Assembly: GCA_031178805.1 (NCBI GenBank)
Contig: JAPSIJ010000046.1
Coordinates: 1 to 11,845, forward strand
Direction of reading: 5' to 3'
Origin: Cellulomonas sp.
Lineage (GTDB): Bacteria > Actinomycetota > Actinomycetes > Actinomycetales > Cellulomonadaceae
Length of the DNA stretch: 11,845 nucleotides
The notes beneath the pieces are model-generated. The model did no database searches and was not told the origin of the DNA. It worked only from the letters and a program-made list of their open reading frames with translations. A program made the translations under genes and the position numbers. Of this stretch, positions 6,206 through 11,845 are shown one piece after another. Each line of letters begins with the position of its first letter. Position 1 is the first letter of the stretch.

Positions 6206-6481
6206 ATGGTCCGTCTCCCGCTCACCCCCGAGGAGCTCGAGCGCGGCCGGCGCCTGGGCGCGCTGCTGCGCCAGGCCCGGGGCGAGCGCTCGCTGCTGGA
6301 GACCGCGCTGGACGCCCGGGTGTCGCCGGAGACGCTGCGCAAGATCGAGTCCGGCCGGGTCGCCACGCCGGCGTTCCCGACCATCGCGGCCATCGCCGCC
6401 GTGCTCGGCCTGTCCCTCGACGCCATCTGGGCGGAGATCGACCGCCCGGCCGCGCGCGCCGGGGAGCGCCTGGCCTCCTAG
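6206..6481 (+). CDS. Small XRE-type helix-turn-helix protein, 91 aa
   Basis: A one-domain DNA-binding protein. The five-helix Cro/C1-type fold covers about 11-78: RRLGALLRQARGERSLLETA, then VSPETLRKIESGRVATPAFP as the turn and recognition helix, then TIAAIAAVLGLSLDAIWAEI. IESG is the typical XRE signature. It has no sensor domain, so it is likely a local repressor, most plausibly of itself and the divergent map gene. The ATG at 6206 is supported by a -10-like TAGAGT placed 7 bases upstream and by the lack of any ribosome-binding site, which fits leaderless translation. Its TAG stop shares the palindrome CTAG (6478-6481) with the stop of the convergent phosphotransferase gene. Confidence 0.88.
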   Translation: MVRLPLTPEELERGRRLGALLRQARGERSLLETALDARVSPETLRKIESGRVATPAFPTIAAIAAVLGLSLDAIWAEIDRPAARAGERLAS

Positions 6482-7371
6482 GCGACCGCGCCGGTCGCCT
6501 CGGCGAACAGCTCGTCCAGCACGTGCCGGCCGAGCTCGGCCTGACCGGGCGGGGTGTTGGTCAGCATGATCAGGCCCTTCCACAGCGCCCAGCCGCGGCC
6601 GCGCGCCCAGGTGCCCTCGTCCACCGCGAGCTCCCGGCGGAACACCGCCCGCGCCTCGCCGTGCAGCTGCGTCCAGACGAGCACCGTGTCGCAGGCGGTG
6701 TCGCCCACGGCCGCGCAGCCGAAGTCCAGCACCGCGCCCAGCGCCCCGTCGCGGAGCAGCAGGTTGGGTGCCGCGACGTCGCCGTGGCACCAGGCGGGCT
6801 CGCCGGTGAACGGTGCCGCCAGCGCGTCCCGCCAGAGCCCGGCGGCCAGGTCCCGCTCGCGCCCGTGCACCCGGTCCAGCATCGCGCGGACCTCGTCGTC
6901 CCAGTGGGACACCGGACCGCCGCGGTGGGCGCTGTGCTCCCCGGGGCCGGGCGCGCCGGTGGTGCCGGCGCCGCGCAGCGCGACGAGGAAGGCCGCGAGC
7001 TGCGCGGCGACCTCCGGGCGGTTCAGCGCCTCCCGGGTGGCCGGCTCGCCCTCGATCCAGCCGTACACCGACCACGGCGCGGCGAAGTGCGCGGAGGGCT
7101 CGCCGACCGCGCGCACCTCCGGGACCGGGAGCGGCAGCGCGGGGGCCAGCCGCGGCAACCAGGTCTGCTCCTTGCGCACCTGCGGCACGTACCCGGGGGC
7201 GCTGGGCAGCCGGACCGCGAGGTCGTCGCCGAGCCGGAAGATCCGGTGGTCGTTGCCGCTGCGCGCCACCGGGCGGACCGGCAGCGCCGCCCACCGCGGG
7301 TGCTGCTCGGCGAGCAGCGCCCGCACGAGGGCGGCGTCGATCCGGGCGGCGTCGACCGCGTCGGTGGTCAC
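6478..7371 (-). CDS. APH-family phosphotransferase (aminoglycoside phosphotransferase-like)
   Basis: A 297-aa cytoplasmic protein of the kinase-like APH superfamily, which phosphorylates small molecules such as antibiotics, choline or sugars. The N-lobe runs to about residue 105 and holds SGNDHRIFRLGDDLAVRLP, with an AVRLP strand in the position of the ATP-binding lysine strand, here with Arg54. YGWIEGEP at 103-110 is the hinge. The Brenner motif is HGDVAAPNLLL, with His196, catalytic Asp198 and Asn203. The metal-binding motif is LDFGCAAVGDTACD with Asp216. Actinobacteria carry many such genes, so resistance to a specific drug cannot be claimed. The GTG start at 7371 is supported by TACCGT (7383-7378) exactly 6 bases before it, a leaderless signature. 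It begins 20 bp after the DUF3500 lipoprotein stop and may also be read from that gene. It ends against the HTH gene, tail to tail. Confidence 0.9.
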   Translation of the reverse strand: MTTDAVDAARIDAALVRALLAEQHPRWAALPVRPVARSGNDHRIFRLGDDLAVRLPSAPGYVPQVRKEQTWLPRLAPALPLPVPEVRAVGEPSAHFAAPWSVYGWIEGEPATREALNRPEVAAQLAAFLVALRGAGTTGAPGPGEHSAHRGGPVSHWDDEVRAMLDRVHGRERDLAAGLWRDALAAPFTGEPAWCHGDVAAPNLLLRDGALGAVLDFGCAAVGDTACDTVLVWTQLHGEARAVFRRELAVDEGTWARGRGWALWKGLIMLTNTPPGQAELGRHVLDELFAEATGAVA

Positions 7372-7377
7372 CGCGGC

Positions 7378-7386
7378 ACGGTACCG
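7378..7386 (-). promoter_or_regulatory. Putative leaderless promoter of the phosphotransferase gene
   Basis: Within the 20-bp gap after the DUF3500 stop, minus-strand TACCGT (7383-7378) fits TAnnnT and is followed by GCCGCG and the GTG at 7371. It overlaps an 8-bp palindrome CGGTACCG (7379-7386). The same hexamer sits before the DUF3500 gene itself. No -35 box is evident. Confidence 0.4.
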
Positions 7387-7391
7387 CGCGG

Positions 7392-8672
7392 TCAGGCGTC
7401 GCCCGGCGGCGTCCCCCCGGGCCCTCCCGCCGGGGCACCGCCGGCGGGCGCACCGCCGCCGCCGATGCCGGACGACTCCTGCTGGGTGACGCTCCCGGCG
7501 TAGTCCGCCGAGGGGTCGCGGTAGATGCTGTGGATGTGGCCCCAGCCGGCGGTGGTGTACCCGTCGACGTCCGCGCCGGCCGAGCCCTGCTGGTCGGAGA
7601 GCTCGATGTAGACGTCGGGGCCCGAGATCTGGAAGGAGATGCCGTCACCCGAGGTCATGTCGTAGACGGTGGCGCCGGACCAGCTGACGTACGTCTCGTC
7701 GAGCGTGGCCTCGATCGCGGCCAGGGCGGTGGCGGTGGTCTCCGCGTCGGACAGGCCGACCCAGTTCGCGATCACGTCCAGCAGCAGGTCCTGCTGCTCG
7801 TCGGTCAGGTCGGCGCCGGAGAGGCCCGTGCCCGTCGGGTAGTCGCAGGTGCCGCCCGGAGCGCAGACCAGGTCGGCCACCTCCTCGCCCTGGTAGAGCT
7901 GCGCCTGCTGCTCCTCGGTCAGGCTGTCGTAGAACGCGAACGCCGTCTCGTACATCCCCGCCAGCGGCTGCACCTCGTTCCCGTCGGCGTCGGTGTAGAC
8001 GGCGGGCTGCGAGCCGAGGTGGGTCGGCGCGAAGGTCACGGAGTCCGCGGTGCCGTCCAGGGTGGCGTTGATGCCGAGGTGGTGGCCGCCGAACTGCACC
8101 TCCCAGGCGTCGGTGTCCGACGGGTCGCCGAAGAAGGCGATGTAGTACTGGCCCAGCGAGTCCTCGGTGCTGCTGCTGTTCTCCAGCAGGAACTGGTCGC
8201 CGCCGATGATCCCGGCCACCGTCGCGTAGCCCTCGTCGCTGAGCAGGGCGTCCATGACCGCCATCGCGGCGGCCTGCTGCTCCTCCGTCAGGTCGGTGAG
8301 GTTCAGCCCGGCGCGCTCCACGAACGTCACCGGGAAGTTGGACCAGGAGGTCGTCTTGGTCTCGTCGTCGTAGGCGTAGAGCACGGCCTCGCGCTGCTCG
8401 TCGGACAGGGTGGCCAGGAACGCCTCCGCGGCGGCCGCGGTGCCCGAGATGGTCTCGGCGGTCGTCGCCGCGGTCGCGCCGGTCGTGGTGGTCGTGGTGG
8501 TGATGGCGGTGCCGCCGTCCGCGGTGGTCGTGGTGCCGGTGCCCGAGGCGCCGGCGGAGCACCCGCTCAGGGCCAGGGCCCCCGCCACGAGCACCGTGGC
8601 CAGCCAGGTGGTCGTCCTGCGGCGGGCGCGCCGTCCGTGGGCCGGGTCGGTCGCTGCTGCTCTCGTCGTCAT
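7392..8672 (-). CDS. DUF3500-family lipoprotein
   Basis: A 426-aa surface or secreted lipoprotein of unknown function. The N-terminus has a basic stretch (RRARRR at 14-19), a hydrophobic core WLATVLVAGALA and the lipobox LSGC with lipidated Cys38. A Thr-rich, low-complexity linker covers about 46-75. The DUF3500 domain follows at about 85-405: FFGDPSDTDAWEVQFGGHHLGIN (with its conserved double His), TFAPTHLGSQPAVY and LAGMYETAFAFYDSLTEEQQ. Near the end, HIHSIYRDPSADYAG is also typical of the family. The C-terminus is a Gly/Pro/Ala repeat tail. The domain is acidic (many DLTDEQQ-type repeats), as expected of an exported protein. The ATG at 8672 gives a proper signal peptide and lies 7 bases after a -10-like TACCGT, so the transcript may be leaderless. 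The phosphotransferase gene follows in the same direction. Confidence 0.9.
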   Translation of the reverse strand: MTTRAAATDPAHGRRARRRTTTWLATVLVAGALALSGCSAGASGTGTTTTADGGTAITTTTTTTGATAATTAETISGTAAAAEAFLATLSDEQREAVLYAYDDETKTTSWSNFPVTFVERAGLNLTDLTEEQQAAAMAVMDALLSDEGYATVAGIIGGDQFLLENSSSTEDSLGQYYIAFFGDPSDTDAWEVQFGGHHLGINATLDGTADSVTFAPTHLGSQPAVYTDADGNEVQPLAGMYETAFAFYDSLTEEQQAQLYQGEEVADLVCAPGGTCDYPTGTGLSGADLTDEQQDLLLDVIANWVGLSDAETTATALAAIEATLDETYVSWSGATVYDMTSGDGISFQISGPDVYIELSDQQGSAGADVDGYTTAGWGHIHSIYRDPSADYAGSVTQQESSGIGGGGAPAGGAPAGGPGGTPPGDA

Positions 8673-8678
8673 GGCGGT

Positions 8679-8694
8679 GACGGTAGGAACCGTC
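8679..8694 (-). promoter_or_regulatory. Promoter and palindrome upstream of the DUF3500 gene
   Basis: Minus-strand TACCGT (8685-8680) is 7 bases before the ATG at 8672, a leaderless -10 position. It lies inside a perfect inverted repeat, GACGGT at 8679-8684 and ACCGTC at 8689-8694 with 4 bases between. A repressor bound there would block the promoter. No regulator can be named. Confidence 0.4.
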
Positions 8695-8743
8695 CCCCGG
8701 TGCCGGCTGTGCGGGTGCTGTGGTCCCGCTCGGTGCCCGGATC

Positions 8744-8786
8744 TTGTCCCCTGGTGCACCATCCCGGTATGGTCCGGTCTATACCG
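8744..8786 (+). promoter_or_regulatory. PTS operon promoter with overlapping GntR/HutC-like operator
   Basis: TTGTCC (8744-8749), an 18-bp spacer and TATGGT (8768-8773) form a plausible -35/-10 promoter, the best -35 match I found in this window. Overlapping the -10 is an interrupted palindrome CGGTAT-N10-ATACCG (8765-8786). Its right half holds GGTCTATACC (8776-8785), which fits the GT-N-TA-N-AC core known for GntR regulators of the HutC subfamily (the DasR/NagR group). The arrangement predicts repression relieved by a sugar-phosphate effector. The regulator gene itself is not visible in the window. Confidence 0.5.
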
Positions 8787-8806
8787 CTACTCGGGAGGAA
8801 CGTGCG

Positions 8807-10225
8807 ATGGTGCAGGACATCCTTCAAGGGCTCGCCGACAACCTGCTCAGCCAGGTGCCCATCCTGATCGGGCTGATCGCGCTGCTGGGTCTGCTCCTGC
8901 AGCGCAAGCCGGTCGAGGACGTCGTCGGCGGCACGGTCCGCGCCGCGATCGGCGTCGTCATCCTGACGATCGGCATCGACGTGTTCGTCGGGGGGCTGTC
9001 GAGCTTCCAGGCGATCGTGTCCAGCGCGGTGGGCGTCGAGCCGCCGGCGGCCACCACCACGCTCGACGAGTTCCTCGCCGGGCCCGGCGCGGCCGCGCCG
9101 CTGATCATCGCCGGCGGGTTCGCCCTGCACCTGGTGCTGGTCCGGGTGTTCCGGTCCGCCCGGTACGTCTACCTCACCGGGCACCTGATGCTCTGGATGA
9201 GCATCGTGGTCGCCGCCTGCCTCGTCGAGGCGTTCGGCGAGGTCGGCCGGTGGACGCTGGTCGGCGCCGGGTCGGTGATCGTCGCGTGCTACTTCACGCT
9301 GCAGCCGCTGTGGATCGCCCCGCTGATGCGGCGGGTGATGGGGCACGACCAGTTCGGCCTGGCCCACACCACGTCCACCCTGGCGCTGGCGACCGGCTAC
9401 GGCGCCCGCGCCCTGCGGCTGGGCGACCCCGAGCGGCACGACACCGAGAAGCTGCGGCTGCCCAAGGGCATCGCGTTCCTCAAGGACATGAACGTCGCCA
9501 CCGCGCTGATCGTCGGCGTCATCATGCTGGTCGCGCTCGCCTTCGCCGACCCGGAGACGGTGCGCGAGGTCGCCGGCGAGGACCTGGCGCCGTTCGCCTG
9601 GGGGATCATGCAGGCGCTCCGGTTCGCGGGCGGCATCGCGATCCTGCTGTTCGGCGTCCGGATGTTCCTCGGCGAGATCGTGCCGTCGTTCAAGGGCATC
9701 TCGGACAAGCTGCTCCCCGGCTCGCGCCCGGCGCTGGACATCCCGGTGATCTTCCCGAAGGCGACCACCGCCGTGATGGTCGGCTTCCTCGCCTCCACCG
9801 CCACGTTCCTCGTGCTGCTCGCCGTGTTCGCCGGCGCCGGCTGGTTCGTGCTCGTGCCGCCGATGATCATGCTGTTCTTCGGTGGCGGCGCCGGCGGCGT
9901 GTTCGGCAACGCGGTGGCCGGCTGGCGCGGGGCGGTGTTCGGCGGCGTGCTGAACGGCATCGTCCTCGCCGTCGGGCAGTGGGTGTTCTGGGGCGTGTTC
10001 TCCGGCACCGCCCCCGAGCTCGCCACCCTCGCCGACCCGGACTGGTACGCCGCGGCCGCCGTCCTGGTCTCGCTCGGCTCCGTCCTGGAGCCCCTGGGCG
10101 CCGCCGCGATCTGGCTGGTCGCCGGCGTCGTGCTCGCCGCCTCCGTCGTGACGCTCGTCCTGCTCGGCCGCCGCGCGGCCCGGGCGGAGGCGGCCGCCGC
10201 CCGCGACGACCTCGTCGCCCCCTGA
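8807..10225 (+). CDS. PTS transporter subunit IIC, ascorbate (UlaA/SgaT) family
   Basis: A 472-aa polytopic membrane permease of the ascorbate-type phosphotransferase system, which moves its substrate in while phosphorylating it with IIB and IIA. It consists of about eleven hydrophobic segments from residue 15 to 460. The first half includes PILIGLIALLGLLLQRKPVEDVVGGTVRAAIGV. The central cytoplasmic loop contains HDQFGLAHTTSTLALATGYG and RLPKGIAFLKDMNVATAL, the most family-specific region. The second half has ALDIPVIFPKATTAVMVGF and a Gly-rich FFGGGAGGVFGNAVAGWRGA. Length is close to E. coli UlaA (465 aa) and no IIA or IIB domain is fused. The ATG at 8807 follows a strong ribosome site GGGAGGAA by about 7 bases. 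It heads a four-gene operon. Family membership does not prove ascorbate as substrate. Confidence 0.93.
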   Translation: MVQDILQGLADNLLSQVPILIGLIALLGLLLQRKPVEDVVGGTVRAAIGVVILTIGIDVFVGGLSSFQAIVSSAVGVEPPAATTTLDEFLAGPGAAAPLIIAGGFALHLVLVRVFRSARYVYLTGHLMLWMSIVVAACLVEAFGEVGRWTLVGAGSVIVACYFTLQPLWIAPLMRRVMGHDQFGLAHTTSTLALATGYGARALRLGDPERHDTEKLRLPKGIAFLKDMNVATALIVGVIMLVALAFADPETVREVAGEDLAPFAWGIMQALRFAGGIAILLFGVRMFLGEIVPSFKGISDKLLPGSRPALDIPVIFPKATTAVMVGFLASTATFLVLLAVFAGAGWFVLVPPMIMLFFGGGAGGVFGNAVAGWRGAVFGGVLNGIVLAVGQWVFWGVFSGTAPELATLADPDWYAAAAVLVSLGSVLEPLGAAAIWLVAGVVLAASVVTLVLLGRRAARAEAAAARDDLVAP

Positions 10226-10253
10226 CTCCGACCACCCCCCGGAAGGACCTCCG

Positions 10254-10556
10254 ATGTCCCAGCGCCCCACCCCGCTCACCGTCCTGGCCGTCTGCGGCCT
10301 CGGCATGGGCACCAGCCTGATCCTGCGGATGACCTGCGAGACGGTGTTCGCCCGGCTCGGCATCGACGCCCGCGTCGACAACACGGACCTGTCCGCGGCG
10401 AAGGGCCAGTCGCCCGACGTCCTGGTCGGCCAGGGCATGCACATGGCCGACCTGGAGGGCGTCGCCACCGTGAACGTCGTCGTCGACGACTTCGTGGACG
10501 ACGCCGCCCTCGAGGCCCGGCTGCGCCCGGCGCTGGCGGAGGCGGGGTGGCTGTGA
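10254..10556 (+). CDS. PTS subunit IIB, ascorbate/lactose-type fold
   Basis: A 100-aa cytoplasmic phosphocarrier that accepts phosphate from IIA and passes it to the incoming sugar at IIC. The active-site cysteine is Cys14, in the phosphate-binding loop CGLGMGTSLILR (14-25), the signature of UlaB/SgaB-type IIB proteins. The rest (SPDVLVGQGMHMADL, then VATVNVVVDDFVDDAALEARL) completes the small alpha/beta fold. The ATG at 10254 has GGAAGGA about 6 bases before it. It sits 28 bp after IIC and overlaps the IIA gene by 4 bp. The separate IIB matches the E. coli ulaABC layout, but the order here is IIC-IIB-IIA. Confidence 0.93.
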   Translation: MSQRPTPLTVLAVCGLGMGTSLILRMTCETVFARLGIDARVDNTDLSAAKGQSPDVLVGQGMHMADLEGVATVNVVVDDFVDDAALEARLRPALAEAGWL

Positions 10557-10996
10557 GCACCGTCCCCACCCGCGCGGTGCACGTGGCCGCCGTGCCCGAC
10601 TGGACCGCCGCCGTCCGCGTGGCCGGCGACCTCCTGGTCGACCTCGGCGTGGCCACCGCGGACTACGTGACCGCCTGCGTCGACTCGGTGCACGAGCGCG
10701 GGCCGTACATCGTGCTGGCGCCCGGGCTCGCCCTGGCGCACGCCCGCCCCGAGCAGGGGGCCACCGGGGTCGGCGTCGCGGTCGCGCGGCTCGGCGAGCC
10801 CGTGGTCTTCGGCCACCCGGCGAACGACCCGGTCGACCTGGTGCTCGCGTTCGCGACCGACGCCCCGGAGGGCCACCTGGACATGCTCCGGGCGCTCGCC
10901 ACCGCCCTCGGCGGCGGGCTGGCGGCGCGGCTGCGCGCCGCCGACGGTCCGGCGGAGCTCGACGCGCTCCTCACCGGGGCGGTGGCCGGTGCCTGA
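10553..10996 (+). CDS. PTS subunit IIA, ascorbate/mannitol-fructose type
   Basis: A 147-aa cytoplasmic phosphocarrier that takes phosphate from HPr and gives it to IIB. It is a type 2 EIIA domain: DSVHERGPYIVLAPGLALAHARPE contains the active-site His63 (ALAHARP) in the position typical of UlaC. A further His108 (EGHLDML) lies in the conserved segment ahead of the last helices. The start chosen is the GTG at 10553, which overlaps the IIB stop as GTGA, with GGAGG 10 bases upstream; an in-frame GTG at 10547 is possible and would add two residues. The 3' end overlaps the SIS gene by 8 bp, so IIB, IIA and SIS are tightly coupled. Confidence 0.92.
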   Translation: MSTVPTRAVHVAAVPDWTAAVRVAGDLLVDLGVATADYVTACVDSVHERGPYIVLAPGLALAHARPEQGATGVGVAVARLGEPVVFGHPANDPVDLVLAFATDAPEGHLDMLRALATALGGGLAARLRAADGPAELDALLTGAVAGA

Positions 10997-11705
10997 CGTG
11001 GTGACCGCCTACGGGGACGTGGTCGGCCGGCAGGTCGCGGCCGTGGTCGAGGCCAACGCCGCCGCGGTGCGCGCCGCGGCCGAGGTCGTGGTCGAGGTCG
11101 CCCGCGCGGGCCGCGTGCTGCACGCCGCCGGCGCGGGGCACTCGCTCGCCGGCGTGCTGGAGATGTTCTTCCGGGCCGGCGGGCTGCCGTTCGTGAACCC
11201 GCTGTGGCACCCGGACGTGCTGCCGCTGAACGGCGCCGCCCGGTCGACCGAGGCGGAGCGCCGCCCGGGGCTGGGGACGCAGGTCGCCCGGGACGCGGGC
11301 CTGCGGGCCGGCGACGGCGTCGTGGTGTTCTCGACCTCCGGCGTGAACCCGTACCCGGTCGAGATCGCCGCCGCGGGGCAGGAGGCGGGCGCGCGGGTCG
11401 TCGCGGTGACCTCCCGGGCCGCCTCCGCCGCCGCGCCGCCGCGGGACGGCCGGCGGCTGGCCGACCTGGCCGACGTCGTGCTGGACACCTGCGTGCCGCC
11501 GGGCGACGTCGTCTGGCCGCCGGACGAGCCCCGGTCGGCGCCGCTGTCGACGCTCGCCAACGCGCTGTGCTGGAACCTCACGCTGGTCGCGGCGCTGGAG
11601 ATCGCCCCGGACCTGCCGACCTGGCGCAGCGCGAACACCACCGCGCCCGCCGAGCACAACGCGCGGCTGCGGGAGCAGTACCGGGCGGTCATCCCCCCGA
11701 TCTGA
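10989..11705 (+). CDS. SIS-domain sugar-phosphate protein, UPF0309-like
   Basis: A 238-aa protein with a single SIS (sugar isomerase) fold, close in length and layout to the UPF0309 family. Visible motifs are AAGAGHSL (47-53) at the first phosphate-binding loop, EMFFRAGGLPFVNP (58-71), and STSGVNPYPVE (115-125), the SIS phosphate-sugar loop with a candidate catalytic Glu125. VTS at 140-142, GDVVWPP, and a final SANTTAPAEHNARL (214-227) with SAN and Asn224 are also family features. SIS proteins isomerise or cleave phosphosugars, for example amino-sugar phosphates or MurNAc-6-P; the reaction here is not known. The GTG at 10989 lies inside the end of the IIA gene (8-bp overlap), so the two are translated together. 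The protein probably acts on the phosphorylated product of the PTS. Confidence 0.85.
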   Translation: MPDVVTAYGDVVGRQVAAVVEANAAAVRAAAEVVVEVARAGRVLHAAGAGHSLAGVLEMFFRAGGLPFVNPLWHPDVLPLNGAARSTEAERRPGLGTQVARDAGLRAGDGVVVFSTSGVNPYPVEIAAAGQEAGARVVAVTSRAASAAAPPRDGRRLADLADVVLDTCVPPGDVVWPPDEPRSAPLSTLANALCWNLTLVAALEIAPDLPTWRSANTTAPAEHNARLREQYRAVIPPI

Positions 11706-11736
11706 CGGGCGGACCCGTCCCGGCGGGCCCCGCCCG
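11706..11736 (+). terminator. Possible hairpin after the PTS operon
   Basis: CGGGCGG (11706-11712) pairs with CCGCCCG (11730-11736) around a 17-nt loop that contains a further CCCG/CGGG pair. It starts directly after the SIS stop. There is no T-run, so it may act as a weak or Rho-assisted terminator, or be chance in GC-rich DNA. The remaining 60 bp to the next gene shows no clear promoter, so readthrough is possible. Confidence 0.3.
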
Positions 11737-11795
11737 CGCTGCACAATGGCCCCGACCGGCGCGCGACCGCCGGCGCACCACCGGGAAGGACAGCC

Positions 11796-11845
11796 GTGAC
11801 CGCACTCACCCGCGACCTCGTGGGAACCCCGCCGCCGTCGGTGGC
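11796..11845 (+). CDS. Start of an unidentified gene, cut by the window end
   Basis: A GTG at 11796 begins an open frame reading VTALTRDLVGTPPPSVA to the window edge. A strong ribosome site GGGAAGGA (11783-11790) ends 5 bases before it, which makes a real gene start likely. Sixteen residues after the start are too few to name a family. It follows the PTS-SIS operon in the same direction with a 90-bp gap. Candidates by context would be a regulator, a kinase or a catabolic enzyme for the PTS product, but none is supported by sequence. Confidence 0.6.
   Translation, partial: MTALTRDLVGTPPPSV

Noticed and set aside
6478..7371. Calling the APH-family gene an antibiotic resistance gene
   Set aside because: Catalytic motifs are present, but nothing in sequence or context identifies an aminoglycoside or other drug as the substrate.
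8720..8806. Upstream extension of the IIC frame to 8720
   Set aside because: It would run through the promoter and operator palindrome; the ATG at 8807 has a strong ribosome site and begins the family N-terminus.
1..11845. CRISPR array, insertion sequence, prophage or integrative element, tRNA/rRNA genes
   Set aside because: No spaced direct repeats of CRISPR type, no transposase or integrase, and no tRNA-like cloverleaf was recognised on either strand by reading.

Overview
The window is very GC-rich, with strong G/C bias at third codon positions, many GTG starts, 4-bp GTGA overlaps between genes and several apparently leaderless starts. This points to an actinomycete (Actinomycetota). The gene content would fit a Micrococcales/Cellulomonas-like genome, but that placement is inference. 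No rRNA, tRNA, CRISPR array, insertion sequence or phage gene was recognised, and coding density is high throughout.

Layout. (1) 1-2731, plus strand: the 3' part of kdpD, a potassium-responsive sensor kinase cut by the window edge, overlaps kdpE, its response regulator, by 4 bp. (2) 2779-3281, minus strand: a small toxin-antitoxin-like pair. It consists of an intact ribbon-helix-helix antitoxin and an overlapping downstream toxin-type gene with a TAG stop at codon 26. (3) 3324-3397: an intergenic 74-bp structure with four copies of GAGGTCGTC at exact 19-bp intervals, two forward and two inverted. (4) 3430-5352: a short-chain dehydrogenase (minus) diverges from an MmyB-type HTH regulator (plus) across a palindrome-rich 103-bp gap. 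A 67-aa two-helix membrane protein overlaps the regulator's 3' end. (5) 5357-6481: a type I methionine aminopeptidase (minus) diverges from a 91-aa HTH protein (plus). (6) 6478-8672, minus: a DUF3500 lipoprotein followed 20 bp later by an APH-type phosphotransferase. (7) 8807-11705, plus: an operon of an ascorbate-family phosphotransferase system (IIC, IIB, IIA) and a UPF0309-type SIS-domain sugar-phosphate protein. A promoter overlapped by a GntR/HutC-like palindrome precedes it. (8) 11796-end: the first 50 bp of another plus-strand gene.

How the genes work together. KdpDE would control high-affinity K+ uptake, with kdpFABC presumably upstream, outside the window. The PTS operon imports and phosphorylates a sugar or sugar acid that the SIS protein may then isomerise or cleave. 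None of the dedicated ascorbate catabolic enzymes (UlaD/E/F/G) is present here, so the substrate is open. The other genes look like independent one- or two-gene units.

Most of the window is ordinary actinobacterial housekeeping and accessory content. The points most worth a second look are the stop codon in the toxin-like gene, the 19-bp-periodic nested inverted repeat, an arginine at the expected phosphatase position of the KdpD H-box, the PTS-SIS operon with its operator-like site, and a consistent set of leaderless -10 boxes that fix several start codons.
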